From Agrobacterium tumefaciens (GTDB taxonomy: Bacteria; Pseudomonadota; Alphaproteobacteria; Rhizobiales; Rhizobiaceae): a DNA stretch of 64,000 nucleotides. The notes under the pieces are model-generated. The model was not told where the DNA came from. It did not search any database and worked only from the letters and a program-made list of their open reading frames with translations. Positions within the stretch are counted from its first letter, which is position 1; every line of letters starts with the position of its first letter. The DNA lies in contig NZ_CP039889.1 of the NCBI RefSeq assembly GCF_005221325.1, positions 1,148,501 through 1,212,500 on the forward strand. The letters run 5' to 3'. Both the position numbers and the translations under genes were made by a program. Shown here in pieces: positions 1 through 7,760 of the stretch.

Positions 1-271
1 CTGTAACGGAACCCACGGAAAGATCGATACCACCCGAGATCAGCAGGATCGTCATGCCCACCACCACGATGCTTTCGATGGCGAAGACCATAGCCATGGC
101 CCGCAGATTGTCCACCGTCAGGAAGTAGGGCGATATGAAGGACATCACGGCAAAAAGGGCGAGAATGATGACGATCAGCCCGGTTTCTCGCGCCTTGATC
201 GCCGGCTCCCACCAGGCCGTGCGGCGAACCGCCGTCTCGGCAAGGCTTGAAGGTGTTTCCGATGTTGCCAT
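1..271 (-). CDS. Sugar ABC transporter permease, RbsC type (partial, cut by left window edge)
   Basis: Only the first 90 codons are in the window. The gene starts with ATG at 271 on the minus strand. The protein opens with a short cytoplasmic tail, then a hydrophobic segment (about residues 30-50), and reaches the family motif ISGGIDLSVGS near residue 80, the hallmark of ribose/galactose/autoinducer-type permeases. Members normally run to about 320-340 residues with 8-10 membrane segments. It starts 12 bp after the stop of the upstream ATPase gene, and the binding protein gene lies before that, so this is the third gene of a binding protein-ATPase-permease operon. The pore protein moves a monosaccharide across the inner membrane. 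The exact sugar cannot be told from this fragment. Confidence 0.9.
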   Translation of the reverse strand, partial: MATSETPSSLAETAVRRTAWWEPAIKARETGLIVIILALFAVMSFISPYFLTVDNLRAMAMVFAIESIVVVGMTILLISGGIDLSVGSVT

Positions 272-283
272 TTTCCCGCTCCC

Positions 284-1804
284 TCAGGCTTCCGCCGCAT
301 TCTGCATGATATTGATCGATGCGAGTTGCATGATCTTTTCCTCCGTCATGTCGTCTCCCACGACCTCACCGGTGATGCGCCCCTCACGCACGACAAGCAC
401 ACGATCGCTGACGCCGATGAGTTCCGGCAGTTCCGAGGAGATGACGACCACGCCAACCCCTTCGCGCGCCAGTTCCCGAATCTGGCGGTGGATTTCGGCC
501 TTGGCGCCCACATCCACCCCGCGGGTCGGCTCATCCAGAAAGACGACCTCGGGTTCCACCGACAGCATCTTGGCCAGCGCCACCTTCTGCTGGTTGCCGC
601 CGCTCAAGGTCGATACCGCATCACCGACGCTGTTCGCCCGCAGTTTCAGCCGGCGTCCCAGCTCATTGGCACGCTTCATTTCCTTGCGCCGCTCGATAAA
701 ACCCATGCCGTTCGATATCCTGCCGATATCGAGCGCCGAGACATTGGTGGCAATGGACATGTTGAGGAACAGCCCGTCCCCCTTGCGATCCTCGGAGAGA
801 TAAACGATCCCCTCGCGGATGCTGTCGCGATAATCCCTAAGCTTCAGCCGCCTGCCGCGCAGAGCGACCTCGCCTTTCGGTTTTCCTTCCAGCCGACAGA
901 CAGCCCGCGCAATCTCGCTGCGGCCCGCACCGATCAGCCCGGCAAATCCTAAGATTTCGCCGCGGTGCAGGTCGAAATCGACGTCGAAAACACGCTTTCC
1001 TTCGTTCAGTCCCCGAACCGAAAGAATGACCTCATCGGATTTTTCATCATCCGCCAGTTTCGGTGGGTAGAGCTTGTCGAGCACGCGCCCCACCATGCTG
1101 TTGACCACCTCTTCCGGGGAAATCTCGGCAATATTCTCCGTCCTGATATGGCAGCCGTCGCGCATGACCGTGATACGGTCGCAATGTTCGAAAATCTCCG
1201 CCATGCGGTGGGAGATATAGATGATGGCAATGCCGCGCGCCGCCAGCCGGTGCATGATCTTGAAAAGCGTCTGTGCCTCGGTCTCGGTGAGCGCCGCCGT
1301 CGGCTCATCGAGGATCAGGATACGGCAATCCAGCGTCAGCGCCTTGGCGATCTCGACGATCTGCTGCTGCGAAATCGACAGGTCGCCGGCCCGGCGCGCA
1401 GGATCGATATCGCCGATCTCCCGCAGCACCGTTGCCGCCCGTTCTTCCAGATCGCGATAATTCATGAACCAAGAGCGACTTTGGCCGGTCTCCGACATGT
1501 ACATGTTTTCGGCGACTGAAATCTCCGGGCAGAGTGCTATCTCCTGATGCACAAAACCGATGCCGAGCCGGTTCGCCGCATTCGGCGAAGATATGCGGAC
1601 CGGTTTGCCATCCAGCAGGATTTCCCCGCCATCCGGCTGCAGAATGCCGTCGATAATATGCATCAGCGTCGACTTGCCCGCACCGTTTTCACCAGCGAGC
1701 GCGTGGATTTCTCCGCGCCGCAGTTCAAGTGCGGCACTCCGCAATGCCCGCACGGGCCCGAACGCCTTGTGAATATTCGTCATGCTGAGGATGACCTCAC
1801 CCAT
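284..1804 (-). CDS. Sugar ABC transporter ATP-binding protein, RbsA/MglA type
   Basis: The protein has 506 residues, the standard size for the double-ATPase subunit of ribose-type importers. The first ABC domain has Walker A GENGAGKST (about residues 38-46), signature LSISQQQ and Walker B LILDEPTAAL. The second domain has a degenerate Walker A (GLIGAGRSEIA) but an intact signature LSGGNQQ and LDEPTRGVD. This asymmetry is normal for the family, where one site is catalytic. The ATG at 1804 is preceded by a strong GGGAGGG ribosome binding site. It lies between the periplasmic binding protein gene and the permease gene and energises uptake. The substrate class (ribose, xylose, other monosaccharide or inositol-like) is undetermined. 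Confidence 0.95.
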   Translation of the reverse strand: MGEVILSMTNIHKAFGPVRALRSAALELRRGEIHALAGENGAGKSTLMHIIDGILQPDGGEILLDGKPVRISSPNAANRLGIGFVHQEIALCPEISVAENMYMSETGQSRSWFMNYRDLEERAATVLREIGDIDPARRAGDLSISQQQIVEIAKALTLDCRILILDEPTAALTETEAQTLFKIMHRLAARGIAIIYISHRMAEIFEHCDRITVMRDGCHIRTENIAEISPEEVVNSMVGRVLDKLYPPKLADDEKSDEVILSVRGLNEGKRVFDVDFDLHRGEILGFAGLIGAGRSEIARAVCRLEGKPKGEVALRGRRLKLRDYRDSIREGIVYLSEDRKGDGLFLNMSIATNVSALDIGRISNGMGFIERRKEMKRANELGRRLKLRANSVGDAVSTLSGGNQQKVALAKMLSVEPEVVFLDEPTRGVDVGAKAEIHRQIRELAREGVGVVVISSELPELIGVSDRVLVVREGRITGEVVGDDMTEEKIMQLASINIMQNAAEA

Positions 1805-1832
1805 AACGCCCTCCCGAACCTGCTTCCCTCGT

Positions 1833-1861
1833 AACCGGCGAGGCCAGAAACCCCGCCGGTT
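1833..1861 (-). other. Intercistronic stem-loop between binding-protein and ATPase genes
   Basis: AACCGGCG-A-GG at 1833-1843 pairs with CC-C-CGCCGGTT at 1851-1861 across a 7-nt loop, giving about 10 pairs with one mismatch. Read in the direction of the operon there is no trailing U run, so it is more likely an mRNA-stabilising or partial-attenuation hairpin than a full terminator. That would keep binding-protein mRNA in excess, as is common in such operons. Confidence 0.5.
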
Positions 1862-1878
1862 TTTTTAAGAGCGACGCG

Positions 1879-2892
1879 TCAGCGTCCTTTCATATACTCA
1901 TTGAGATCGAAGGAAGCGGCGTTCGCCTTGGTGATGACAGCAAAACCATTGTCCATCGACGGCACCTGCATCGGGTTGAAGCCGGAGACCTTATAGTCGT
2001 TGAACGGGTCGATCAGGTCCGAATGGGCGCCCAGAAACGTGTTCATGAAACCCATGAACCCCTGAACCCCCTGGTTAGGATTGATGGACATATAGATATT
2101 GCCCTGCTTGATGTGTTCCAGCGTCGCCGGCGTGATATCCGCGTGCAGGATCAGGACCTTCTTTTTCGCTTCCAGAACCGCGGTCGTCGCGCCTTCGGCG
2201 GAGCCGGCCTCGGGAATCCAGAGCGCGCCCAGATTAGGGTTTGCCTGCAGGAGAGCGCCAACCGCCTGATAGGCGACATTGGCGTCCTGGTTTGTGGCCT
2301 GCCGGCCAACCAGCTTCATCTGAGGATAGGTGCGCCCCATATAGTCGATGAGAGCGGTGACGCGCAGATCGTGATTGCTCTGGCCCGGATTTTCCAGAAC
2401 GGCATATTCACCCTTTTCGCCGAGCTTCTTGACGATTTCGTCGGCCGCAAATTTCGCCTCGGCAACGTTGTCCGAAGTGATATAGGCGGTGCGCTTCGAC
2501 TTCGGAGAATCCGCCGCGAAAGTCGTCACGGAAACACCTGATGCAATTGCCTTGTTTATGGGCTCGATGAAGGGATCGGCCTGCATCGGGTGCAGCAGAA
2601 TGCCTTTCGGCTTCTTCACCAGTTCCTGCTCGAAGGACGCGATCTGCTTGGTGATGTCATATTCCGGCGTACCGGTGAAGACGGCCTCGCAGCCAAGCGC
2701 CTTGGCAGCCTGCTTGAACCCCTCGAAGACCGGCACCCAATAGGGGTGGCTGGAAACCATGACGTTCATAACGTAGGTCTCACCCGGCTCGCAGGCGAAT
2801 TTGCTTGCAGCGGCGGCCGGTGATGTTGCACCGGCACTCATCGCCACGGACAGGACACCCGCAGCAGCGGTCGATTTCAGAAAAGCCAACAT
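1879..2892 (-). CDS. Periplasmic sugar-binding protein, RbsB type (substrate-binding subunit)
   Basis: First gene of the operon with the ATPase and permease genes downstream. The chosen ATG at 2892 sits 6 nt after a GGGAGGGG ribosome binding site; an in-frame ATG at 2925 lacks one. The N-terminus (MLAFLKSTAAAGVLSVAMSA) is a Sec signal peptide, with cleavage likely around AAAAS-KF. The mature part begins YVMNVMVSSHPYWVPVFEGFKQAAKALG, the LacI/RbsB-type first lobe of the periplasmic binding protein 4 family, followed by the hinge and second lobe (residues about 105-335). The total of 337 residues is slightly longer than E. coli RbsB. It captures a sugar in the periplasm and delivers it to the permease. 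Ligand unknown. Confidence 0.92.
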   Translation of the reverse strand: MLAFLKSTAAAGVLSVAMSAGATSPAAAASKFACEPGETYVMNVMVSSHPYWVPVFEGFKQAAKALGCEAVFTGTPEYDITKQIASFEQELVKKPKGILLHPMQADPFIEPINKAIASGVSVTTFAADSPKSKRTAYITSDNVAEAKFAADEIVKKLGEKGEYAVLENPGQSNHDLRVTALIDYMGRTYPQMKLVGRQATNQDANVAYQAVGALLQANPNLGALWIPEAGSAEGATTAVLEAKKKVLILHADITPATLEHIKQGNIYMSINPNQGVQGFMGFMNTFLGAHSDLIDPFNDYKVSGFNPMQVPSMDNGFAVITKANAASFDLNEYMKGR

Positions 2893-2921
2893 ATTCCCCT
2901 CCCAAGGACAATGACTTAATC

Positions 2922-3028
2922 GCAATAAATTTTGATGTGCGTAATTTATTGCATGTCACTTGAGGTAGCCGGAAAAACTGGCCGCGTCAACAGCTTTGAA
3001 TTTTATTTTCATCGATGAAATTTATTGC
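2922..3028. promoter_or_regulatory. Candidate operators upstream of the sugar ABC operon
   Basis: Two kinds of symmetry lie in the AT-rich region before the binding-protein gene. GCAATAAATT at 2922-2931 and AATTTATTGC at 2943-2952 form a perfect 10-bp inverted repeat with an 11-bp spacer, and the same half-site AATTTATTGC recurs at 3019-3028. Overlapping the second copy is a perfect 14-bp palindrome TTTCATCGATGAAA (3007-3020) with a central CG step, typical of LacI-family operators. The regulator gene is not in the window. The assignment to sugar-responsive control is inferred from position. Confidence 0.45.
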
Positions 3029-3152
3029 GCCACAACACGAAGCGCAATGAGCCGCCCGCTACCGAAACTGGCCGACGGGAATGGCGACATACGCAATCGG
3101 TGACTTAAATAGCTCGGGATATGAAAGTCTGCGCTATGGCTAAACCAGAAAC

Positions 3153-3187
3153 GAAAAAAGGGTTTCTGATTGATCAGAAACCCTTTT
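3153..3187 (-). terminator. Rho-independent terminator of tRNA-Val
   Basis: A 15-bp perfect stem (AAAAGGGTTTCTGAT at 3156-3170 with its complement at 3173-3187) with a 2-nt centre is followed, on the minus strand, by a run of U residues. It lies 13 bp downstream of the tRNA 3' end. Confidence 0.85.
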
Positions 3188-3199
3188 CATGAATTCGGA

Positions 3200-3274
<75 letters not shown>

Positions 3275-3287
3275 TCCGTGGCGGCGG

Positions 3288-3316
3288 ATAGACCACAAAA
3301 CCGGTTGATACGTCAA
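3288..3316 (-). promoter_or_regulatory. Promoter of tRNA-Val
   Basis: On the minus strand TTGACG (complement of 3311-3316) and GTCTAT (complement of 3288-3293) are separated by exactly 17 bp, ending 13 bp before the tRNA 5' end. This is a housekeeping-type promoter. Confidence 0.6.
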
Positions 3317-3355
3317 CTGCTTTTTTTCGGTTTTATGAAGGTTTTTTGAGAGGCC

Positions 3356-3721
3356 TTACGCCACAAGGAGTTTGTTCACCTCATCCACGAGATCGCGCAG
3401 ATGGAACGGCTTGGAAAGCACCTTGGCGTCCTTCGGAGCCTTCGAATCGGCGTTGAGCGCGACGGCTGCGAAGCCGGTGATGAACATCACCTTCAGGTCG
3501 GGGTCGAGTTCGGTGGCGCGCCGCGCAAGCTCTATGCCATCCATTTCAGGCATGACAATATCGGTCAGCAGCAACGAAAAGGGCTCTTCGCGAAGCCGGT
3601 CGTAGGCGCTTGCGCCATTGTCGAAGGAAGAAACCTTGTAACCGGCTTTTTCCAGCGCTTTCACGAGAAAGCGGCGCATATCGTTGTCGTCTTCAGCGAG
3701 AAGAATTTTCTGATTCATCAT
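3356..3721 (-). CDS. cpdR: CpdR-type single-domain response regulator
   Basis: The 121-residue protein is a lone receiver domain with no output domain. It has the acidic pair near the N-terminus (LAEDDND), the phospho-acceptor Asp in LLLTDIVMPEMDG (residue 54, or 53 if the second ATG is used), the conserved Thr/Ser region FITGF and the Lys in LSKPFH. The sequence closely follows CpdR of Caulobacter and rhizobia, a target of the CckA-ChpT phosphorelay. Unphosphorylated CpdR acts as a ClpXP adaptor that primes cell-cycle-regulated proteolysis. Two ATG codons in tandem (3721 and 3718) are possible starts. It is divergent from the amidohydrolase gene at 3900, an arrangement I recall from other Rhizobiales. 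A chromosomal-type cell-cycle gene here supports a chromid or secondary chromosome. Confidence 0.9.
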   Translation of the reverse strand: MMNQKILLAEDDNDMRRFLVKALEKAGYKVSSFDNGASAYDRLREEPFSLLLTDIVMPEMDGIELARRATELDPDLKVMFITGFAAVALNADSKAPKDAKVLSKPFHLRDLVDEVNKLLVA

Positions 3722-3899
3722 AAGTGACCGTAACTGCTCAATGTTTGGAATATCCTAGCCCGATTATAGGATTTTCACGGTAAATATCCTGTGAACGCGT
3801 GAATCGGTATAGCGCTGTTTGGGCGATAGTATGGACTTGCCGCACCGTAACTGGCAACATGAATGCCCTGATAGTTTGCGACATGGTAAATGGTACTGA

Positions 3900-4784
3900 A
3901 TGGACTGGGTCACGGGTGAATACGAGCTGTTCGAAGTAACGGAACCTGCCGTTCAAACCCTCCCATTTGTCTACAACTCCCCCCATAGCGGCCGCTGTTA
4001 TCCCATCTCCTTCCTGGAATCGGCGCGACTCGATTCGCATGAGATCCGCCGCTCCGAAGATCATTTCGTCGATGAGCTGTTCGCCGCCGCCCCCGAGATC
4101 GGCGCGCCGCTCCTGAAAGCGAATTTTCCGCGAGCCTATCTCGACGTCAATCGCGAGCCTTATGAGCTCGATCCGCGCATGTTCGAGGGCACGTTGCCGC
4201 CTTATGCCAATATCGGCTCCATGCGGGTCGCGGGCGGTCTTGGAACCGTGCCCCGCATCGTTGCAGAGAATATGGATATCTATGCCCACCGCCTGCCGGT
4301 AGACGAGGCGCTATCGCGGATCGAGACGATCTACAAGCCCTATCACGCCTGCCTGCGCCGGCTGCTTTCACGCACTCACGCTCAATTCGGCATGGCCGTC
4401 CTGATCGATTGCCATTCCATGCCCGGCAATATCCGCGTCGCCGGCTCGAACCTCAAACCGGACGTGATCATCGGCGATCGCTACGGGACCAGCGCCTCCC
4501 AGGAAGTATCCCGCGCCGCCCTGCATTTTCTCGAAGAGCTGGGTTTCGTCGCGGTCTGCAACAAACCCTATGCCGGCGGCTTCATCACCGAACATTATGG
4601 TCGGCCGATCCGTTCGCTGCATGCGCTGCAGATCGAGGTCAACCGCGCGCTTTACGTGGATGAAAAGACGCTTTTGAAAAAAGTCGATTTTCCCGCCATT
4701 CAGGCATCGCTCGAAATCTTCATGCGCCAGCTCGGCGCCTTCGTTTCGGAATACGCGATCGAAACCTCGCTCGCCGCCGAATAA
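3900..4784 (+). CDS. N-formylglutamate amidohydrolase family protein
   Basis: The protein has 294 residues and matches the N-formylglutamate amidohydrolase family in length. Conserved features include YNSPHSG near residue 24 (putative metal-binding His), RSEDHFVDELF, DVNREPYELDPRMFEGTLP, VLIDCHSMPG (a second metal/acid-base region) and ITEHYGRP with HALQIEVNRALY. The family hydrolyses N-formyl-glutamate or related N-acyl amino acids. A second, distinct family member in this window (59340-60140) is embedded in the hut operon and is the better candidate for histidine degradation, so this copy may act on another N-formyl or N-acyl amino acid. The start at 3900 has no strong ribosome binding site. 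It is divergent from cpdR. Confidence 0.85.
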   Translation: MDWVTGEYELFEVTEPAVQTLPFVYNSPHSGRCYPISFLESARLDSHEIRRSEDHFVDELFAAAPEIGAPLLKANFPRAYLDVNREPYELDPRMFEGTLPPYANIGSMRVAGGLGTVPRIVAENMDIYAHRLPVDEALSRIETIYKPYHACLRRLLSRTHAQFGMAVLIDCHSMPGNIRVAGSNLKPDVIIGDRYGTSASQEVSRAALHFLEELGFVAVCNKPYAGGFITEHYGRPIRSLHALQIEVNRALYVDEKTLLKKVDFPAIQASLEIFMRQLGAFVSEYAIETSLAAE

Positions 4785-4837
4785 CAATAATCCGCTATTT
4801 CGATATTTACCCTGGATCGTCTGGCAGCGCGCCGGGC

Positions 4838-4912
4838 AAAAAAAACCGCGCCTGAGCGCGGTCAATTCTAGGGAGGAAACACCCAAGGAGGGTATTTACA
4901 GTCAAAGACTGC
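4838..4912 (-). ncRNA. mmgR: mmgR-type (alpha-r8, formerly 'suhB') trans-acting small RNA
   Basis: Transcribed leftward from a promoter at 4919-4947, the predicted RNA starts near 4912 and ends in a terminator: 7-bp stem 4845-4851/4856-4862, CTGA loop on the plus strand, then a U8 tract ending near 4838. That gives about 75 nt. The single-stranded part carries UUUCCUCCCU (complement of 4870-4879), which I recall as a conserved motif of the mmgR family, and a second CUCCUU (complement of 4885-4890). Both are anti-Shine-Dalgarno sequences suited to blocking ribosome binding on target mRNAs. It lies beside an inositol-phosphatase-type gene, the location that gave the family its early name. In Sinorhizobium, mmgR is nitrogen-controlled and limits polyhydroxybutyrate granules. 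The same role here is an inference. Confidence 0.78.
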
Positions 4913-4918
4913 AGGATC

Positions 4919-4947
4919 ACGCTACGCACTAATTGCACAATTGTCAA
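4919..4947 (-). promoter_or_regulatory. Promoter of the mmgR-type sRNA
   Basis: On the minus strand a perfect TTGACA (complement of 4942-4947) is followed after 17 bp by TAGCGT (complement of 4919-4924). This puts the start near 4912 and gives an RNA of about 75 nt to the terminator. Confidence 0.65.
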
Positions 4948-5095
4948 TCATTTTATTTTTTGCATATTTTTTGTGCGTATGCCGAAAATATGGAAACGCC
5001 GGCTCCAGCATCCGTATGAGTGGACGACGGATGTGATTCCAGTCTATGCATGGTCCACAGAATTCAGAGCACCATTCCAGGCGATGAGGTTTCGC

Positions 5096-5872
5096 ATGCT
5101 GCCCGACCGGGATTTCTTCTTCAAACTTGCCGATGCCGCCAGCGCCGAGACGCTTCCCCGCTTCCGTACGGGTATTGCCGTCACCAACAAGCAGGATGGC
5201 GGCTATGATCCGGTGACAGAAGGCGATCAGGCAGCGGAAACCGCCATCCGCGCGCTTATCGAAGCACGTTTTCCGCAGCACGGCATTCTTGGCGAAGAAC
5301 ACGGCAATGTCGGTCTCGACCGCGAGCATATCTGGGTCATCGACCCGATCGACGGCACCCGCGCCTTTATTTCCGGCGTACCGGTCTGGGGCACGCTGAT
5401 CGGCTTCCAGTCGGCCGGCCGCGCCACGATGGGCATCATGGACCAGCCCTTCACGAAGGAGCGTTATTTCGCCGATGGCGAGGCGGCGTGGTATTTCGGA
5501 CCCGACGGCGAAAAGAAAATCCGCACGCGTGATTGCGCGTCTCTATCGGATGCGGTGCTGTTCACCACGACCCCGCATATCTTCACTGCGCAAGAAAAGC
5601 CCTTTTATGAAAAAGTGCAGGATCAGGTCCGCCTTTTCCGCTACGGCGTGGATTGTTACGCCTATTGCCTGCTCGCGGCCGGCCATGTCGATCTGGTGAT
5701 CGAATCCGGACTGAAGCCCTATGATGTCGGTGCGTTGATCCCGGTGATCGAACAGGCCGGCGGCATCATGACCACCTGGGATGGTGGGCGCCCGGAAAAT
5801 GGCGGCCGCATTCTGGCAGCCGGCTCCAAGGCCGTGCATGAAGAGGCGCTCGCCATTCTCTCAAAACTCTAG
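5096..5872 (+). CDS. hisN: Inositol monophosphatase family phosphatase, HisN-like (probable histidinol-phosphatase)
   Basis: The 258-residue protein has the family's metal-binding motifs: GEEHG (about residue 65), WVIDPIDGTRAFISG (about residues 80-94, metal ligands Asp-Asp) and the C-terminal YDVGALIPVIEQAGG. The form DPIDGTRAF with a following VPVWGTLIGF resembles the histidinol-phosphatase branch (HisN) rather than true inositol monophosphatase, so the likely reaction is L-histidinol phosphate to L-histidinol. ATG at 5096 is chosen because GAGG lies 7 nt upstream and the family N-terminus begins there. An in-frame ATG at 4973 would extend into the sRNA promoter region. The alternatives are a SuhB-like or 3'-phosphoadenosine phosphatase. 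Confidence 0.8.
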   Translation: MLPDRDFFFKLADAASAETLPRFRTGIAVTNKQDGGYDPVTEGDQAAETAIRALIEARFPQHGILGEEHGNVGLDREHIWVIDPIDGTRAFISGVPVWGTLIGFQSAGRATMGIMDQPFTKERYFADGEAAWYFGPDGEKKIRTRDCASLSDAVLFTTTPHIFTAQEKPFYEKVQDQVRLFRYGVDCYAYCLLAAGHVDLVIESGLKPYDVGALIPVIEQAGGIMTTWDGGRPENGGRILAAGSKAVHEEALAILSKL

Positions 5873-5893
5873 GCAGCTTGGCTCAAGCGGCCA

Positions 5894-7051
5894 TCACTCC
5901 GGCGCGAAAAACGCGTCGATGGCCGCCAGCGCCTGTTTGCGGAAAACGTCACGCTCATGCAGCAATTCGTGGCGTGCGCCGGTTATCGGAAGAAGCTGCG
6001 CCGCCCGGAAATTGCGTGAGAGTTCTTCCTGCGCCTTATAGGGCGTGATCGTATCCAGCATCGGCGCCAGAATGAGGGTTGGAACGGTAATGTTCGTCAG
6101 GTGATCCTGTCGGGTCACCCGCCCCATGGTCTTCAGCGCTTCATAGACCCAGCGTGCCGTCGGCGCGCCGATGAACAGTTCCGGAAACTGCCTGTGTAAA
6201 GCGAGATTCCTGGCAAAACGCCTGGCGTCGGAGGTCAGCGGATTGCCGTCGAAATCCCGCTCGCGCTGGTCCCTGCCGAGCTGAACCCTGCCGAGACCGA
6301 CAAGACTCAAGGCCGTCGCAACCAGCCGGATAACGGACGGGGGAACCGATTGCTGACTGTCCAGTTCGATGAAGGGCGAACACAGCGCCAGACGGTCAAT
6401 CCGGTTCGACAGGCCGGGAGCTGCCGCAAGTGCCGCAAGCGCGCCGGTGGAATGGGCGATCATGAAGAAGGGCAGCCGCGTATCCGGCAGAACCACCTGC
6501 TCGAGAAACAGGCTGATATCGCGCTGATAATCGGAAAAGCGCCGCACATGCCCCACGCCCGGCTTTTTCAGGAGCCTTTCGGAACCGCCCTGCCCGCGCA
6601 TGTCGAAGGTTGCGACCCAGAAGCCCATGGCCGTCAGATCGGTGACGGTCTCGAAATATTTCTCGATACATTCGTTCCTGCCATGCAGCAGAACCACCGT
6701 TCCGCGGGCAATCTGGCGGCTGGCGCGAAAGATCGCATATCGAAGCTGTTTGCCGCCATGGCCGGTAAAATATCCGACGGTGTGGTTGCCGGGAACCGGG
6801 TTATCTTCGCTGGCGCGCAATGTGGCTTCGATCATGGTCTTTTCCGGCTTTTCTGCCATTTCGGGATAGGTCGGCGGCGCGGGAAGGTCAAAGAAAAAAT
6901 TGCCGGAACCGTCGGTTAAAGCAGTCGCGGTTCCGGCGAATAAGACAGAAGAAGAAGGGACGTTATTGCTTCTGTCCACGGAGAATGCCTCCGATGACCG
7001 CAGTTTTATGGCTCTCAAACTGAACGATGCCGGAACCGGATGTTCAGCCAT
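5894..7051 (-). CDS. Alpha/beta hydrolase, lysophospholipase-like (PldB/monoacylglycerol lipase type)
   Basis: The protein has an alpha/beta-hydrolase core with oxyanion region VVLLHGRNECIEKY, FDMRGQGGSERL, a nucleophile elbow AHSTG (replacing GxSxG with Ala at the first position), acidic residue in LAPMLDTITP and catalytic His in ARHELLHERD. These are the marks of the serine aminopeptidase S33/lysophospholipase group. The first 70 or so residues from the ATG at 7051 are low-complexity and not family-like. An in-frame ATG at 6835 (MIEATLRASED) sits just before the conserved region and may be the true start, leaving about 313 residues. There is no clear signal peptide, so it is probably cytoplasmic or membrane-associated. 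It ends 21 bp from the convergent hisN gene. Confidence 0.82.
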   Translation of the reverse strand: MAEHPVPASFSLRAIKLRSSEAFSVDRSNNVPSSSVLFAGTATALTDGSGNFFFDLPAPPTYPEMAEKPEKTMIEATLRASEDNPVPGNHTVGYFTGHGGKQLRYAIFRASRQIARGTVVLLHGRNECIEKYFETVTDLTAMGFWVATFDMRGQGGSERLLKKPGVGHVRRFSDYQRDISLFLEQVVLPDTRLPFFMIAHSTGALAALAAAPGLSNRIDRLALCSPFIELDSQQSVPPSVIRLVATALSLVGLGRVQLGRDQRERDFDGNPLTSDARRFARNLALHRQFPELFIGAPTARWVYEALKTMGRVTRQDHLTNITVPTLILAPMLDTITPYKAQEELSRNFRAAQLLPITGARHELLHERDVFRKQALAAIDAFFAPE

Positions 7052-7083
7052 GGTTCATGTTGCCCTCGTCTTTTCGTGCCCCC

Positions 7084-7112
7084 CTTGACGCCGCGCATGA
7101 CCATTCCCATTT
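7084..7112 (+). promoter_or_regulatory. Sigma-32 (RpoH) promoter of hspL
   Basis: CTTGAC at 7084-7089 and CCATTT at 7107-7112, separated by 17 bp, match the alphaproteobacterial RpoH promoter pattern (CTTGAC-N17/18-CCAT). The predicted start near 7119 leaves a leader of about 95 nt before the ribosome binding site AAGGAGG at 7204-7210. Confidence 0.7.
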
Positions 7113-7214
7113 CCTTCATGCGGTCGCCAGAACGGGACCGCGCCATATGTCCTGCCATCGCCAGAATGGGATGCCGGACTTAACCGCAAACAGTCGCTTC
7201 TTAAGGAGGACACC

Positions 7215-7697
7215 ATGCGCCACGTTGATTTTTCCCCCCTCTATCGTTCCACCGTCGGCTTCGACCGTCTTTTTTCGATGCTCGATGGCCTCGGCCAGCC
7301 GGAACAGGCCCAGTCCTATCCGCCCTATAATATCGAACGAACAGGTGAAAACACCTATCGCATCACCATGGCCGTTGCCGGTTTTGATGAAACCGAACTC
7401 AGCATCGAATCCCGCGCCAACGCACTGACGGTGAAGGCCGAGAAGGCCACGGACGAGAAAACGACCGAAGGCGAATTCCTGTATCGCGGCATCGCCACAC
7501 GCGCTTTCGAACGCCGCTTCCAGCTTGCCGACCACGTCGAAGTCCAGACCGCTTCCCTGAAGAACGGCCTGCTTCACATCGACCTCGTCCGCAATATTCC
7601 GGAAGCGATGAAGCCGCGCCGCATCGCGATCTCGTCCGACAGCGCCGATGCGCCGAAGACGATCGAAGCCCAGATTTCCCCGGCTCAGGTCAACTAA
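7215..7697 (+). CDS. hspL: Small heat shock protein, Hsp20/alpha-crystallin family (HspL-like)
   Basis: The 160-residue protein has an N-terminal arm (MRHVDFSPLYRSTVGFDRLF), then the alpha-crystallin domain starting at YNIERTGENTYRITMAVAGF and ending in the conserved LKNGLLHIDLVRNIPE motif, with a short C-terminal tail containing the PRRIAI (I-x-I type) oligomerisation motif. It is an ATP-independent holdase that keeps unfolding proteins soluble. The ATG is preceded by AAGGAGGACACC, an excellent ribosome binding site. The sigma-32 promoter at 7084-7112 agrees with published control of hspL on the A. tumefaciens linear chromosome, whereas the plasmid copies there use ROSE thermometers. The symbol rests on that regulatory match and on the replicon type. 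Confidence 0.93.
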   Translation: MRHVDFSPLYRSTVGFDRLFSMLDGLGQPEQAQSYPPYNIERTGENTYRITMAVAGFDETELSIESRANALTVKAEKATDEKTTEGEFLYRGIATRAFERRFQLADHVEVQTASLKNGLLHIDLVRNIPEAMKPRRIAISSDSADAPKTIEAQISPAQVN

Positions 7698-7718
7698 GCT
7701 TTTCTGACATGCAAAACG

Positions 7719-7745
7719 AACGGCCCCTCCACGGGGCCGTTTTTG
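7719..7745 (+). terminator. Rho-independent terminator of hspL
   Basis: ACGGCCCC and GGGGCCGT (7720-7727 and 7733-7740) form an 8-bp GC-rich stem with a short loop followed by TTTTTG. It lies 22 bp after the hspL stop. In the other direction it could also end the convergent transporter transcript. Confidence 0.85.
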
Positions 7746-7760
7746 TTTTCGGAGATCCCG

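Noticed and set aside
7119..7214. ROSE-type RNA thermometer in the hspL leader
   Set aside because: A TCGCT upstream of the ribosome binding site fits one ROSE motif, but the stem it would form is short and its loop too tight, and the sigma-32 promoter explains heat control, as published for the linear-chromosome copy.
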